DNA of 5,657 bases from Treponema sp. (GTDB lineage: Bacteria > Spirochaetota > Spirochaetia > Treponematales > Breznakiellaceae). Below are positions 1 through 5,443 of this stretch, piece by piece (positions within the stretch are counted from its first letter, which is position 1; each line of letters begins with the position of its first letter). The stretch is from NCBI GenBank assembly GCA_031268125.1, contig JAIRXT010000271.1, positions 1 through 5,657 on the forward strand, read 5' to 3'. The position numbers were made by a program, and so were the translations under genes. The notes under the pieces are model-generated. The model did no database searches and was not told where the DNA came from. It saw only the letters and a list, made by a program, of their open reading frames with translations.

Positions 1-4
1 GCAT
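1..4 (-). CDS. Start codon of a further downstream gene, cut by the window edge
   Basis: Read on the minus strand, an ATG lies at 4-2, preceded by AGGAGAG (14-8) with 5 bases between GGAG and the ATG, which is ideal Shine-Dalgarno spacing. It lies downstream of htrA on the same strand, where a next gene would be expected. Only one codon is inside the window, so nothing can be said about the product. The call rests on the ribosome-binding site alone. Confidence 0.45.
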
Positions 5-7
5 GGA

Positions 8-14
8 CTCTCCT
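8..14 (-). promoter_or_regulatory. Ribosome binding site for the gene starting at 4
   Basis: AGGAGAG on the minus strand, 5 bases from GGAG to the ATG at 4-2. It sits just after the inverted-repeat unit at 23-119, which would form a hairpin in the leader of this gene if transcription reads through from htrA. Confidence 0.5.
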
Positions 15-22
15 ATAAAAAC

Positions 23-119
23 TAGTACCCTGTAAACGCTAAATGAAGCGGAAGGCCCTCTGGGTCGGGGATTTGCCCCAGATGCTACATTGCTGCAATT
101 TAGTGTTTACAGCCTACTA
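23..119. repeat. 97-base inverted-repeat unit between htrA and the next gene
   Basis: The arms 23-44 and 98-119 pair at 19 of 22 positions; the core 30-44 / 98-112 pairs at 14 of 15, the exception being a G opposite a T. Inside the loop, TCTGGG (59-64) can pair with CCCAGA (77-82), or alternatively GGGG (67-70) with CCCC (76-79). The unit fills almost the whole gap after htrA. No T-run follows the stem directly on the minus strand (a TTTTT comes about 7 bases later, past GGTACTAG), so it is not a textbook terminator. It may be a small MITE-like repeat or a structured leader or intercistronic RNA element. Confidence 0.6.
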
Positions 120-142
120 ATATCAGCCCGGCTGGTACCGGC

Positions 143-1651
143 TTAGCGCCGGAATTTAAGGGTATCCAGCGATGAATCCCCCCGGGTAAAGCTGAACCAG
201 AGCTCCCGGGAGGTATTTTCCCGCAGCAGCCGGTAGAAACTCTGCAAATCCCGTACCGTCTCGCCGTTGATACCGGTAATCAGATCCCCCCGTTTAAGAC
301 CAATCACCTCCGCCGGGCTGTCCGCCAAAACCTGGGCGGCAATAAGCCCCTGGACGTTGTTGTTCAGGCTAAAGGCGCTGCGAACCTGCTCGGTAACCGG
401 CACGACCAGTACGCCGGGCCACAGTTTCTTGTTATTGGCCGCCACCTCGTCGGTCCGGGCCTCAATGCGGACCTGAAGGTCCTGGACGGCGCCGCCGCGG
501 ATCACCGTAAAGGCGGCCCGGTCTCCGGCCCGTAGATCCCCTACCATCCGGGAAAGAGTCGTGGAATCCCGGGCTTCCCTGCCGTCCACGTGGGTAATTA
601 TGTCGCCGGGCTTAATGCCCCCCTTGTCCGCCGGGGAGTCGATAAAGACCTGGGATGCCAGGGCACCCCGTTTCCCCTCCGCCGACAGGGCCGTAAGCAT
701 CTCCCGGTCAGGATCGGTCAGTGAAACCCCCAGCCAGCCGTAAATAGCGCTGCCGGAGCTGATAAAGTCGTCAATAGCCCGCTTGGCGTTGTTGATGGGA
801 ATGGCGAAGCCCAGGCCCACGGAACCGCCGCTGGAACTGTTGCTGGCAATCCAGGTGTTGATGCCTATCACTTCCCCGCGGATGTTCACCAGGGCCCCAC
901 CGGAATTCCCCGAGTTGATGGAAGTATCGGTCTGGATAAAATCGTTGATATTGCCCGCAGGCCCCCCCGTGCGGCCCACCGCGCTGACAATCCCCATCGT
1001 TACCGAGGACATAAAGCCCAAGGGGTTCCCCACGGCAATAGCCCAGTCCCCAACCCGCACGGCGTCCGAATTCCCCAGCACGGCCACGGGGAACTGATCG
1101 GCCGTTTTGATGGACACCATAGCAAGGTCCTTGCGGTCATCCCGGCCCACCAGTTCCGCCGGGTACACCGTTCCGTCAAAGGCGACCAGGGAAATTTCCG
1201 TAGCCCCTTCCACCACATGGTTGTTGGTAAGGACGTAGTAAGTATCCCTGTCATGCCGTACCACAATCCCCGATCCCATACCCTGGGAACGGTATTCCCG
1301 CTCCTGACTCCGGGAATCCGGCGCCCCTTCCTGGGGGCCAAAGAAAAATTCCCAGGGAATGCCGGGATAACTGGGAGTCTGCTGCCTGCGGACCGCCACG
1401 GTTTGAATCTCCACCACCGAAGACAGCACCTTATCCGCCACGGAACGGAAGGCGGTTTGGAGCTCTTCGGCCGTCTCCAGGGCGCTTTCCGGGATAATTA
1501 CCGGGTTTTCCTCCGCCAGAACAACTTTGTTGGACCCGGGGGTAGAACAGGAAAACGAAAGGAAGGCCAGGGAAAAGCCAAAAATGACCCCCACCAGGAC
1601 CAGATTAAAGACAAAAAGATTCTTTGAAGACAGCCTTTTCGTAAGATTCAT
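143..1651 (-). CDS. htrA: DegP/HtrA-family periplasmic serine protease with two PDZ domains
   Basis: ATP-independent envelope protease/chaperone that degrades misfolded exported proteins. Numbered from the chosen start (502 residues): a hydrophobic N-terminal segment at about 8-35 anchors or exports the protein; a trypsin-like domain spans about 70-300, with catalytic His145 (TNNHVVEG), Asp175 (DRKDLAMV) and Ser250 (NSGNSGGAL); PDZ1 is at about 305-398 (SPADKGGIKPGDII) and PDZ2 at about 411-498 (SPAEVIGLKRGDLI). The triad is intact, and the length and layout match DegP/DegQ. The start at 1651 is preferred over the in-frame ATG at 1666 because GGAG at 1664-1661 lies 9 bases before it and overlaps the upstream ATG, which has no Shine-Dalgarno of its own. 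A Cys at residue 35, after LSFS, could be a relaxed spirochaetal lipobox, but this is uncertain. It follows map by 149 bases and probably has its own promoter. Confidence 0.95.
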   Translation of the reverse strand: MNLTKRLSSKNLFVFNLVLVGVIFGFSLAFLSFSCSTPGSNKVVLAEENPVIIPESALETAEELQTAFRSVADKVLSSVVEIQTVAVRRQQTPSYPGIPWEFFFGPQEGAPDSRSQEREYRSQGMGSGIVVRHDRDTYYVLTNNHVVEGATEISLVAFDGTVYPAELVGRDDRKDLAMVSIKTADQFPVAVLGNSDAVRVGDWAIAVGNPLGFMSSVTMGIVSAVGRTGGPAGNINDFIQTDTSINSGNSGGALVNIRGEVIGINTWIASNSSSGGSVGLGFAIPINNAKRAIDDFISSGSAIYGWLGVSLTDPDREMLTALSAEGKRGALASQVFIDSPADKGGIKPGDIITHVDGREARDSTTLSRMVGDLRAGDRAAFTVIRGGAVQDLQVRIEARTDEVAANNKKLWPGVLVVPVTEQVRSAFSLNNNVQGLIAAQVLADSPAEVIGLKRGDLITGINGETVRDLQSFYRLLRENTSRELWFSFTRGDSSLDTLKFRR

Positions 1652-1660
1652 CGCCGTACA

Positions 1661-1664
1661 CTCC
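1661..1664 (-). promoter_or_regulatory. Ribosome binding site that decides the htrA start
   Basis: GGAG on the minus strand, 9 bases before the ATG at 1651. The upstream in-frame ATG (1666-1664) shares its last base with this motif and has no purine-rich sequence before it (AATAAATCTGAATC), so initiation at 1651 is more likely. Confidence 0.6.
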
Positions 1665-1677
1665 ATGATTCAGATTT

Positions 1678-1737
1678 ATTATAATGCAGGGCCCCATTCT
1701 CAAGCCTCATATATAAAAAATAATAAAATCCCGCCAA
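1678..1737 (-). promoter_or_regulatory. Candidate sigma-70-type promoter region for htrA
   Basis: On the minus strand TTGGCG (1737-1732), a 16-base AT-rich spacer and TATATA (1715-1710) form a moderate -35/-10 pair (4 of 6 consensus matches each). This would start transcription near 1703, about 50 bases before the htrA ATG. A second, perfect -10 hexamer TATAAT lies at 1683-1678, but its nearest -35-like word, TTGAGA, is only 14 bases away. Starting there would put the upstream ATG at 1666 within a few bases of the RNA end. The gap contains no clear hairpin terminator for the map transcript. Confidence 0.4.
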
Positions 1738-1800
1738 AAGTTACAACGGAATAACCGGACAAATTCCAAAAGCGTAAAACATCCTTGTTATGAAGATAAT

Positions 1801-2556
1801 CTATTCCAAAGGGTCCGTCAAAATTTCCGTATGATCCTTGAAAATCGCCACCGTATGTTCCCAGTGGGCGGAAACCTTGCCGTCCGCGGTAACCACCGTC
1901 CAGTCGTCTTCCAGAATCTCCACGTCCCCCGTACCCAGGTTGACCATCGGCTCTATGGCGATGACCATGCCGGCGCCCATCCGGGGATTGGGCCCGTGGG
2001 GATAGTTGGGAACCTGGGGGTCCTCATGGAGTTCCAGCCCCACCCCGTGGCCGCAAAACTGGTGTACCACCCCGTAGTTCCCGGCCCGGGCGCTGACGGC
2101 CCGGCCAATCTGGAGCAGCCGGTCCCCGGCCTTGGCCGCGGCAATCCCCTGGTACAGGCAGTCCCGGGTAGCCGCATTCAGCGCGTGGATCTCCGCCGCC
2201 GCCTGCCCCGCCTCCACCGTAACCGCCTGGTCGCTGATAAAGCCCTCCAGATCGATGCCGCTGTCCAGGGAAACCAGGTCCCCTTCCCGGATTTTCCGCT
2301 TTCCGGGGATACCGTGGATAACCTCGTTGTTGATAGAGACGCAAAGGGCCGCGGGATAGGGATTTTTCCGGGGTCCGTAACCCAGGAACGCCGGCCTGCC
2401 CCCGGCCTTTTTTATCCAGTCCCGGACCCAGCGGTCCAGGTCTATGGTCATAACCCCCGGCTTTACCAAGGGCATTAACTCCCGGTACATTGCGGAAAGA
2501 AGCTTACAGGACCGGCGGATCCCTTCGATTTGTTTGTCGTTTTTCAGGCGTATCAT
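1801..2556 (-). CDS. map: Methionine aminopeptidase, type I
   Basis: Cytosolic metalloenzyme that removes the initiator methionine from nascent proteins with a small second residue. At 251 residues it has the pita-bread fold alone, without the N-terminal zinc-finger extension of type Ib enzymes. All five metal ligands are visible by comparison with E. coli MetAP: Asp98 (SLDSG), Asp109 (FISDQA), His170 (CGHGVG), Glu202 (IEPMVN) and Glu233 (WEHTVAI). The substrate-contacting His81 (EVIHGIPG) and His177 (LHEDPQ) are also present, so it should be active. The start lies 12 bases after the J-protein stop with no convincing Shine-Dalgarno (TAAGATGATGCCGAT precedes it), so it is probably translated by coupling to the upstream gene. 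It is the last gene of the compact five-gene run; htrA follows after 149 bases. Confidence 0.96.
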   Translation of the reverse strand: MIRLKNDKQIEGIRRSCKLLSAMYRELMPLVKPGVMTIDLDRWVRDWIKKAGGRPAFLGYGPRKNPYPAALCVSINNEVIHGIPGKRKIREGDLVSLDSGIDLEGFISDQAVTVEAGQAAAEIHALNAATRDCLYQGIAAAKAGDRLLQIGRAVSARAGNYGVVHQFCGHGVGLELHEDPQVPNYPHGPNPRMGAGMVIAIEPMVNLGTGDVEILEDDWTVVTADGKVSAHWEHTVAIFKDHTEILTDPLE

Positions 2557-2568
2557 ATCGGCATCATC

Positions 2569-3345
2569 TTATACGTTTAACTTCTGCCGGAGCCGGGAGG
2601 CATTGGGGAGCCCCGGATCCCGCCGCAGCGCCTCCCGGATAATGGACTGGGCCGAAGCCTCGTCCCCCATCTTCAACAGAGTTTCCGCCATAGAACGGAG
2701 CCAGCGGGCCTCGTCCCGGGGGGAAAAGCCCAGTTCCAAAAGCGTCTCCAGGCAGTCAACCCACAACTCGTCCCCCACCCCGGCCCGCAGCCTCAGCCGC
2801 ACCAGTTCCTTCAGGAAACCCTCGATATCGTCCATAAAGTGCTTAAAATACGGCTGCCGCCGTTCCTCCCGGACCAGGGCGGCCAGCAGTTCAAAGGCCT
2901 CGTAGCAGCGGCCCCGTTTGTCCAGTTCCTCCGCCAAAAGGTACACACAGTCCATCCAGTCTTCCCGGTCCAGGTAACGGTCCATCGGAAAATCCAACGC
3001 CCCGGAACGGTCCCATACGGCAAGGGCCGCGTCTTCTTCCAGGTGGAGCAGTTCAAAAAAAACCAGCTTGGCCCGGCTTGCCGGATCATCGGACTGCTCC
3101 CGCAGCCAGGAACGGTAATCAAAATCGATTTTTTTAATAAAACGGCCGTAAGCCCGGTCGTATTCGTAGCGGCGGTCCCGGTCGGAAAGCACCGCGTAGG
3201 CGGTAAGGAGCTTCCGCATCTCCCCTTCCGCCTCTTTTCCTGCAATGTCGGGGTGCAGCCGCTTGGCCTTGTTCCGAAAAGCCCGCTTAATCTCCTGGGT
3301 AGAGGCATTTTCCCGGACATTCAGAACAGTGTAGTAATTGGTCAT
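2569..3345 (-). CDS. J-domain protein with TPR-like helical C-terminus (class C Hsp40)
   Basis: Predicted co-chaperone that would stimulate an Hsp70 (DnaK) ATPase. The N-terminal J domain (about residues 1-68) begins YYTVLNV, has the essential His31-Pro32-Asp33 in the loop, and ends with the helix-III/IV stretch LLTAYAVLSDRDRRYEYD. The Gly/Phe linker, zinc-finger and substrate-binding domains of DnaJ are absent, so this is not the housekeeping DnaJ. The remainder (about 70-258) is charged and helical, with TPR-like repeats at about 127-160 and, more clearly, 213-246 (LLKMGDEASAQSIIREAL), suggesting a protein-interaction platform. The client is unknown. The gene sits 24 bases after the flavodoxin-like gene and 12 before map. 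Its start has only a weak upstream signal (GCCGGCGGCG then TTTTTTC). The J-domain call is secure; the role is inferred. Confidence 0.88.
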   Translation of the reverse strand: MTNYYTVLNVRENASTQEIKRAFRNKAKRLHPDIAGKEAEGEMRKLLTAYAVLSDRDRRYEYDRAYGRFIKKIDFDYRSWLREQSDDPASRAKLVFFELLHLEEDAALAVWDRSGALDFPMDRYLDREDWMDCVYLLAEELDKRGRCYEAFELLAALVREERRQPYFKHFMDDIEGFLKELVRLRLRAGVGDELWVDCLETLLELGFSPRDEARWLRSMAETLLKMGDEASAQSIIREALRRDPGLPNASRLRQKLNV

Positions 3346-3369
3346 GAAAAAACGCCGCCGGCAGGGGAT

Positions 3370-3777
3370 TCAGGATCCAATACGCTTCCCCAAGGCTTCC
3401 GCATGGGCCGGATTCAATAATATATCGCTCCAGTTTACCCGCATCCCCTCTTTTTCCATAGCTTTCATCACATTAAACAGGGTCCTGCCGGTAAAAAGAC
3501 CCGACTTTTTTATAAAAGCGGCGCTGCGCTTTCCCCCCAGACCGCTTCCCGCCCCAAGAACCCTGGACAGCGCGTCGGGAAGCTTGCCGGAAAAATACCC
3601 GATAGACTGGGCCACCACCACCACGTATTCGTAACCGGGGAGCCGCATCCCGTCTTCGGTCCAGGCATCCACCACGTCCACCCGGTGCCCCATAGATTCC
3701 ATACCCTTCGCCAAGCCGCTGACATAAGCGGGAATCCCCTCCCGCTGCCGCGGCGCACTCACAATCGCAATCCTCAT
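3370..3777 (-). CDS. Small flavodoxin-fold-like protein of unknown function
   Basis: I do not recognise a named family for this 135-residue protein. It begins with a beta-strand/loop/helix unit (MRIAIVSAPRQREGIPAYV, then a helix ending in GHRVDVVDA). A central hydrophobic strand follows (YEYVVVVAQSIGYFSGKLP, about 49-67), then GKRSAAFIKKSGLFTGRTL (about 81-99) leading into a helix and EGMRV. This alternating pattern, and the GRTLFNVMKAMEKEGMRV segment in particular, resembles flavodoxin and NADPH:FMN-reductase folds. The usual FMN phosphate-binding loop (S/T-x-T-G-x-T) after strand 1 is not seen; SAPRQREG occupies that place. Flavin binding is therefore doubtful. It sits 14 bases after usp and 24 before the J-protein gene, with only GGGG, 8 bases upstream of the ATG, as a weak ribosome-binding site. 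Being coding is well supported by context; the fold is inference. Confidence 0.75.
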   Translation of the reverse strand: MRIAIVSAPRQREGIPAYVSGLAKGMESMGHRVDVVDAWTEDGMRLPGYEYVVVVAQSIGYFSGKLPDALSRVLGAGSGLGGKRSAAFIKKSGLFTGRTLFNVMKAMEKEGMRVNWSDILLNPAHAEALGKRIGS

Positions 3778-3792
3778 AATATCAACCCCGCA

Positions 3793-4278
3793 TTAGGCCT
3801 GCTTGTAAATTTGATCGATCCCCGGTTCCTTAACCAGCAGCACAGAACATTTGGCGCTTACCATAATTTCCCGGTGATTATGACTAATAATATCCCGGGT
3901 GCTCCGGTCCTTCTCCCAACCGCCCAGGACAATAAGATCCGCCTTTTTGTCTTCCGCCGCCGTTAGAATTTCCGTAGATACGGCTCCCCGGCGGATCTCC
4001 CGTTCTATTTTAACCCCCTTGGCCCGGGCCAGTTCCTCTACAAAAGAAAGGTAGCGTTCCCCGTTGGCCTCCAGACTCCGCTCGTAGTCCAGGCTTTCCT
4101 CCTGAATAAAAATCTTGCTCAGCGTAAGCTGCCGGATAGTGGCCGTATCCACCACGTAGACCGCCGTCATCCTGCAGCGGTAGAGCTTGGACATGACAAT
4201 GGCGTATTTAGCGGCCAGAATCGACGCATCCGAACCGGTAACGGCCACAACGATGTGGGAAATAATAGGTTTTATCAT
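3793..4278 (-). CDS. Universal stress protein (UspA) family protein
   Basis: Single-domain, 161-residue Usp-fold protein, cytosolic and probably dimeric. Visible family features are the first strand and loop HIVVAVTGSDAS (about 8-19), the strand MTAVYVVD (37-44), the helix with SLEANGERYLSFVEELA, the strand VKIEREIRRG, the core strand ADLIVLGG (113-120) and the terminal strand KCSVLLVKE (143-151). The nucleotide-binding signature of ATP-type Usps (G-x2-G-x9-G-S/T) is not intact: after GG at 119-120 comes WEKDRSTRDIISHNHREI, lacking the later glycines. The usual Asp in the first loop is Thr14. It is therefore probably of the non-ATP-binding kind. The start codon overlaps the atpD stop as ATGA (4278-4275), so translation is likely coupled; AAGGAAGG lies about 10 bases upstream. 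What it regulates is unknown; the coupling hints at a link to the V-ATPase. Confidence 0.9.
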   Translation of the reverse strand: MIKPIISHIVVAVTGSDASILAAKYAIVMSKLYRCRMTAVYVVDTATIRQLTLSKIFIQEESLDYERSLEANGERYLSFVEELARAKGVKIEREIRRGAVSTEILTAAEDKKADLIVLGGWEKDRSTRDIISHNHREIMVSAKCSVLLVKEPGIDQIYKQA

Positions 4279-4898
4279 TCGGCGCCGGCCTTCCTTTTCA
4301 ACAATTTACTGGTAAAAAATGAATCCCGGTCCCGTTCTTCCAGGGCCGCCTCAATATAGGTCTTGGTCTCCCTGGCGTTGGGAATAACCATCTTTTCCAG
4401 CGCATTCACCCGCCGCTGAGTCTTCCGCAGTTCCCGGGCAAGCCGCCAGGCGATGGTTCTTACCGCCGCAAGACCGGTACATATCTTAAGCAATTGGAAA
4501 AATTCTAGCACGGTTTCATCACATTCGGCAAACGAATTCGCCGGGGAGTATTTAAGTTCGGCGCCCGGCATGCGGATCTCCAGCCCCGGCAGAGTCATTC
4601 CCGCCGCCGTAACCCGCTTTTCCTCCAGCTCAAAACGGTAATGAATATCCCGGGAAAGCCGGTCCGCCCGCTCCCTGCCCACGGCAATCAGCATCCGCTT
4701 TAAGGCCGGATACGCCGTAGCCGCCCGGGCGTCCAGGTCCCGTTCCAGCAGCTTCACCTGCTCCACCTGCTGCATCAACTCCATCACCAAAAGCTCCCGC
4801 TTCTGCTCCAGCAGATCATAGCCTTCTTCCGCCGTAGCAAGCCGCTCCTTTACACGGATAAGGTTACTTTTAGTCGGGGCCAACGCTTCCCGGGCCAT
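4275..4898 (-). CDS. atpD: V-type (A/V-type) ATPase subunit D, central rotor stalk
   Basis: Subunit D forms the coiled-coil axle that turns inside the A3B3 head of V-type ATPases, linking ATP turnover to ion movement through the membrane ring. The 207-residue length is typical. The N-terminal helix carries the family hallmark (PTKSNLIRVKERLATAEEGY, then a leucine-rich stretch with KREL, about 8-41). The C-terminal helix carries the second hallmark (RVNALEKMVIPNARETKTYI, then EERDRDSFFTSKLLK, about 163-202). The middle is a more variable globular region. AAGGAG lies 5 bases before the ATG. It overlaps usp by 4 bases. Its upstream neighbour here is rnz across about 640 bases of non-coding DNA, not the A or B subunit, and no I or K subunit follows; in treponemes, as I recall, D lies within an E-A-B-D-I-K type cluster. 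The symbol atpD is also used for the F-type beta subunit, which this is not. Confidence 0.95.
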   Translation of the reverse strand: MAREALAPTKSNLIRVKERLATAEEGYDLLEQKRELLVMELMQQVEQVKLLERDLDARAATAYPALKRMLIAVGRERADRLSRDIHYRFELEEKRVTAAGMTLPGLEIRMPGAELKYSPANSFAECDETVLEFFQLLKICTGLAAVRTIAWRLARELRKTQRRVNALEKMVIPNARETKTYIEAALEERDRDSFFTSKLLKRKAGAE

Positions 4899-4911
4899 GG
4901 AAACTCCTTAT

Positions 4912-4950
4912 TACAGGGCCTGTCGCAAAATTTCAGTTTTGCAGCCTGTA
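4912..4950. repeat. Stem-loop just upstream of atpD
   Basis: The outer arms TACAGG (4912-4917) / CCTGTA (4945-4950) and inner arms GCAAAA (4925-4930) / TTTTGC (4937-4942), with a 6-base loop, are perfectly complementary. It ends only a few bases from the atpD ribosome-binding site (AAGGAG), so in an atpD leader RNA it would sit directly before the site. It may be regulatory or a repeat remnant. Confidence 0.5.
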
Positions 4951-4991
4951 TGACGAAAAACTGCAAGAGCCTATTAAAATCAAGGTAGCTG

Positions 4992-5030
4992 GACAGGCAA
5001 AGCCTGTCTCCCAAAAACTGAAGTTTTGGG
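4992..5030. repeat. Two adjacent perfect hairpins
   Basis: GACAGGC (4992-4998) pairs with GCCTGTC (5002-5008) over a 3-base loop. One base later, CCCAAAA (5010-5016) pairs with TTTTGGG (5024-5030) over a 7-base loop. The order GCCTGTC followed by an AAAA/TTTT hairpin repeats that at 4918-4942. No gene or known element explains them. Confidence 0.55.
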
Positions 5031-5038
5031 AAAGCCCC

Positions 5039-5071
5039 GCCGGTTACAAAATAACCGATTTTATGACCGGC
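5039..5071. repeat. Overlapping, mutually exclusive hairpins
   Basis: CGGTTA (5041-5046) can pair with TAACCG (5052-5057), or GCCGGT (5039-5044) with ACCGGC (5066-5071). The two stems share bases 5041-5044, so only one can form at a time. Both are perfect 6-bp stems. They could be repeat debris or a leader element of the atpD operon. Confidence 0.35.
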
Positions 5072-5150
5072 CCACTACCTATTAGATTAACAAAAACCAC
5101 GAATTTTTAACAGACCCCGCACCGGCTGTTCAGCAATTTTACTTTTACAA

Positions 5151-5187
5151 GAGCTTGTCCAAAACTAACCGGGTTTTGGACAAACTC
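5151..5187. repeat. Stem-loop with 15-bp stem
   Basis: The arms 5151-5165 and 5173-5187 pair at 14 of 15 positions, with a 7-base loop (TAACCGG). The one exception (5154/5184) would be a G-U wobble in a minus-strand RNA and a C-A mismatch in a plus-strand RNA. It starts 3 bases inside the left arm of the 17-bp inverted repeat. Only short, broken T-runs lie outside the stem, so terminator function is possible but unconvincing. Confidence 0.6.
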
Positions 5188-5198
5188 AATTTTCGATG

Positions 5199-5309
5199 GA
5201 AAAGACGCCTATAAAATCATCAGGGGTCCTGCCGGCTGGAAAAATCCGGGGCCCCAACCCCAGATTCTTTCCACCGGCACCCCCTGTTACATTTTTCGGG
5301 CGTCTTTTC
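5199..5309. repeat. Long compound stem-loop
   Basis: A perfect 11-bp outer stem (5199-5209 / 5299-5309) encloses a second series of stems in register: CAGGGG (5221-5226) / CCCCTG (5281-5286), TGCCGG (5230-5235) / CCGGCA (5274-5279), TGGAAA (5237-5242) / TTTCCA (5268-5273), AATC (5243-5246) / GATT (5263-5266) and GGGG (5248-5251) / CCCC (5258-5261). Such nested complementarity over 111 bases is not expected by chance. The function is unknown. Confidence 0.6.
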
Positions 5310-5334
5310 TCCCCCTAAAAAACTAACATTGCTT

Positions 5335-5346
5335 AACAAGGGGGTT
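5335..5346. repeat. 12-bp direct repeat, left copy
   Basis: AACAAGGGGGTT, identical to 5432-5443. The two copies flank the 16-bp palindrome at 5356-5426, with 9 and 5 bases of unique sequence between. This could be a target-site duplication or a local duplication. Confidence 0.5.
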
Positions 5347-5355
5347 AATCAAGGT

Positions 5356-5426
5356 AAAAAATGGTCAAATGGTGAACGGTAATTCCGGGTAATACCCGCG
5401 GGAACGTCGTCATTTGACCATTTTTT
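5356..5426 (-). terminator. Probable rho-independent terminator of rnz, usable in both directions
   Basis: A perfect 16-bp inverted repeat (5356-5371 / 5411-5426), built as AAAAAATGGTCAAATG ... CATTTGACCATTTTTT, gives a stem ending in a run of six T on either strand. A smaller stem CGGGT (5386-5390) / ACCCG (5394-5398) lies in the 39-base loop. It begins about 114 bases past the rnz stop on the minus strand, and the next gene (atpD) is far beyond, so ending the rnz transcript is the simplest role. The large loop is unusual for an intrinsic terminator. Confidence 0.55.
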
Positions 5427-5431
5427 GGTTG

Positions 5432-5443
5432 AACAAGGGGGTT
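5432..5443. repeat. 12-bp direct repeat, right copy
   Basis: AACAAGGGGGTT, identical to 5335-5346, on the right side of the terminator-like palindrome. Confidence 0.5.

Noticed and set aside
138..152. Small hairpin CCGGC/GCCGG spanning the htrA stop codon as a terminator
   Set aside because: Only 5 bp, it includes the stop codon, and no T-run follows on the minus strand.
783..1097. Open frame of 104 codons on the plus strand within htrA
   Set aside because: It mirrors the conserved protease core of htrA and has no domain of its own.
1664..1666. Upstream in-frame ATG of htrA as the start
   Set aside because: No Shine-Dalgarno before it, and it overlaps the GGAG that serves the ATG at 1651.
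1831..2478. Long open frame (215 codons) on the plus strand opposite map
   Set aside because: It lies wholly antisense to a clear methionine aminopeptidase, and its translation (rich in Pro, Gly, Val, Arg) shows no domain. It is a shadow of GC-rich codons.
2553..2567. Four-codon open frame (M-M-P-I-stop) overlapping the map start as ATGA
   Set aside because: Such tiny frames are common by chance and it has no convincing ribosome-binding site; not supportable as a leader peptide.
2839..3420. Open frame of 193 codons on the plus strand opposite the J-domain gene
   Set aside because: Antisense to a gene with an intact J domain; no recognisable motif and no independent ribosome-binding evidence.
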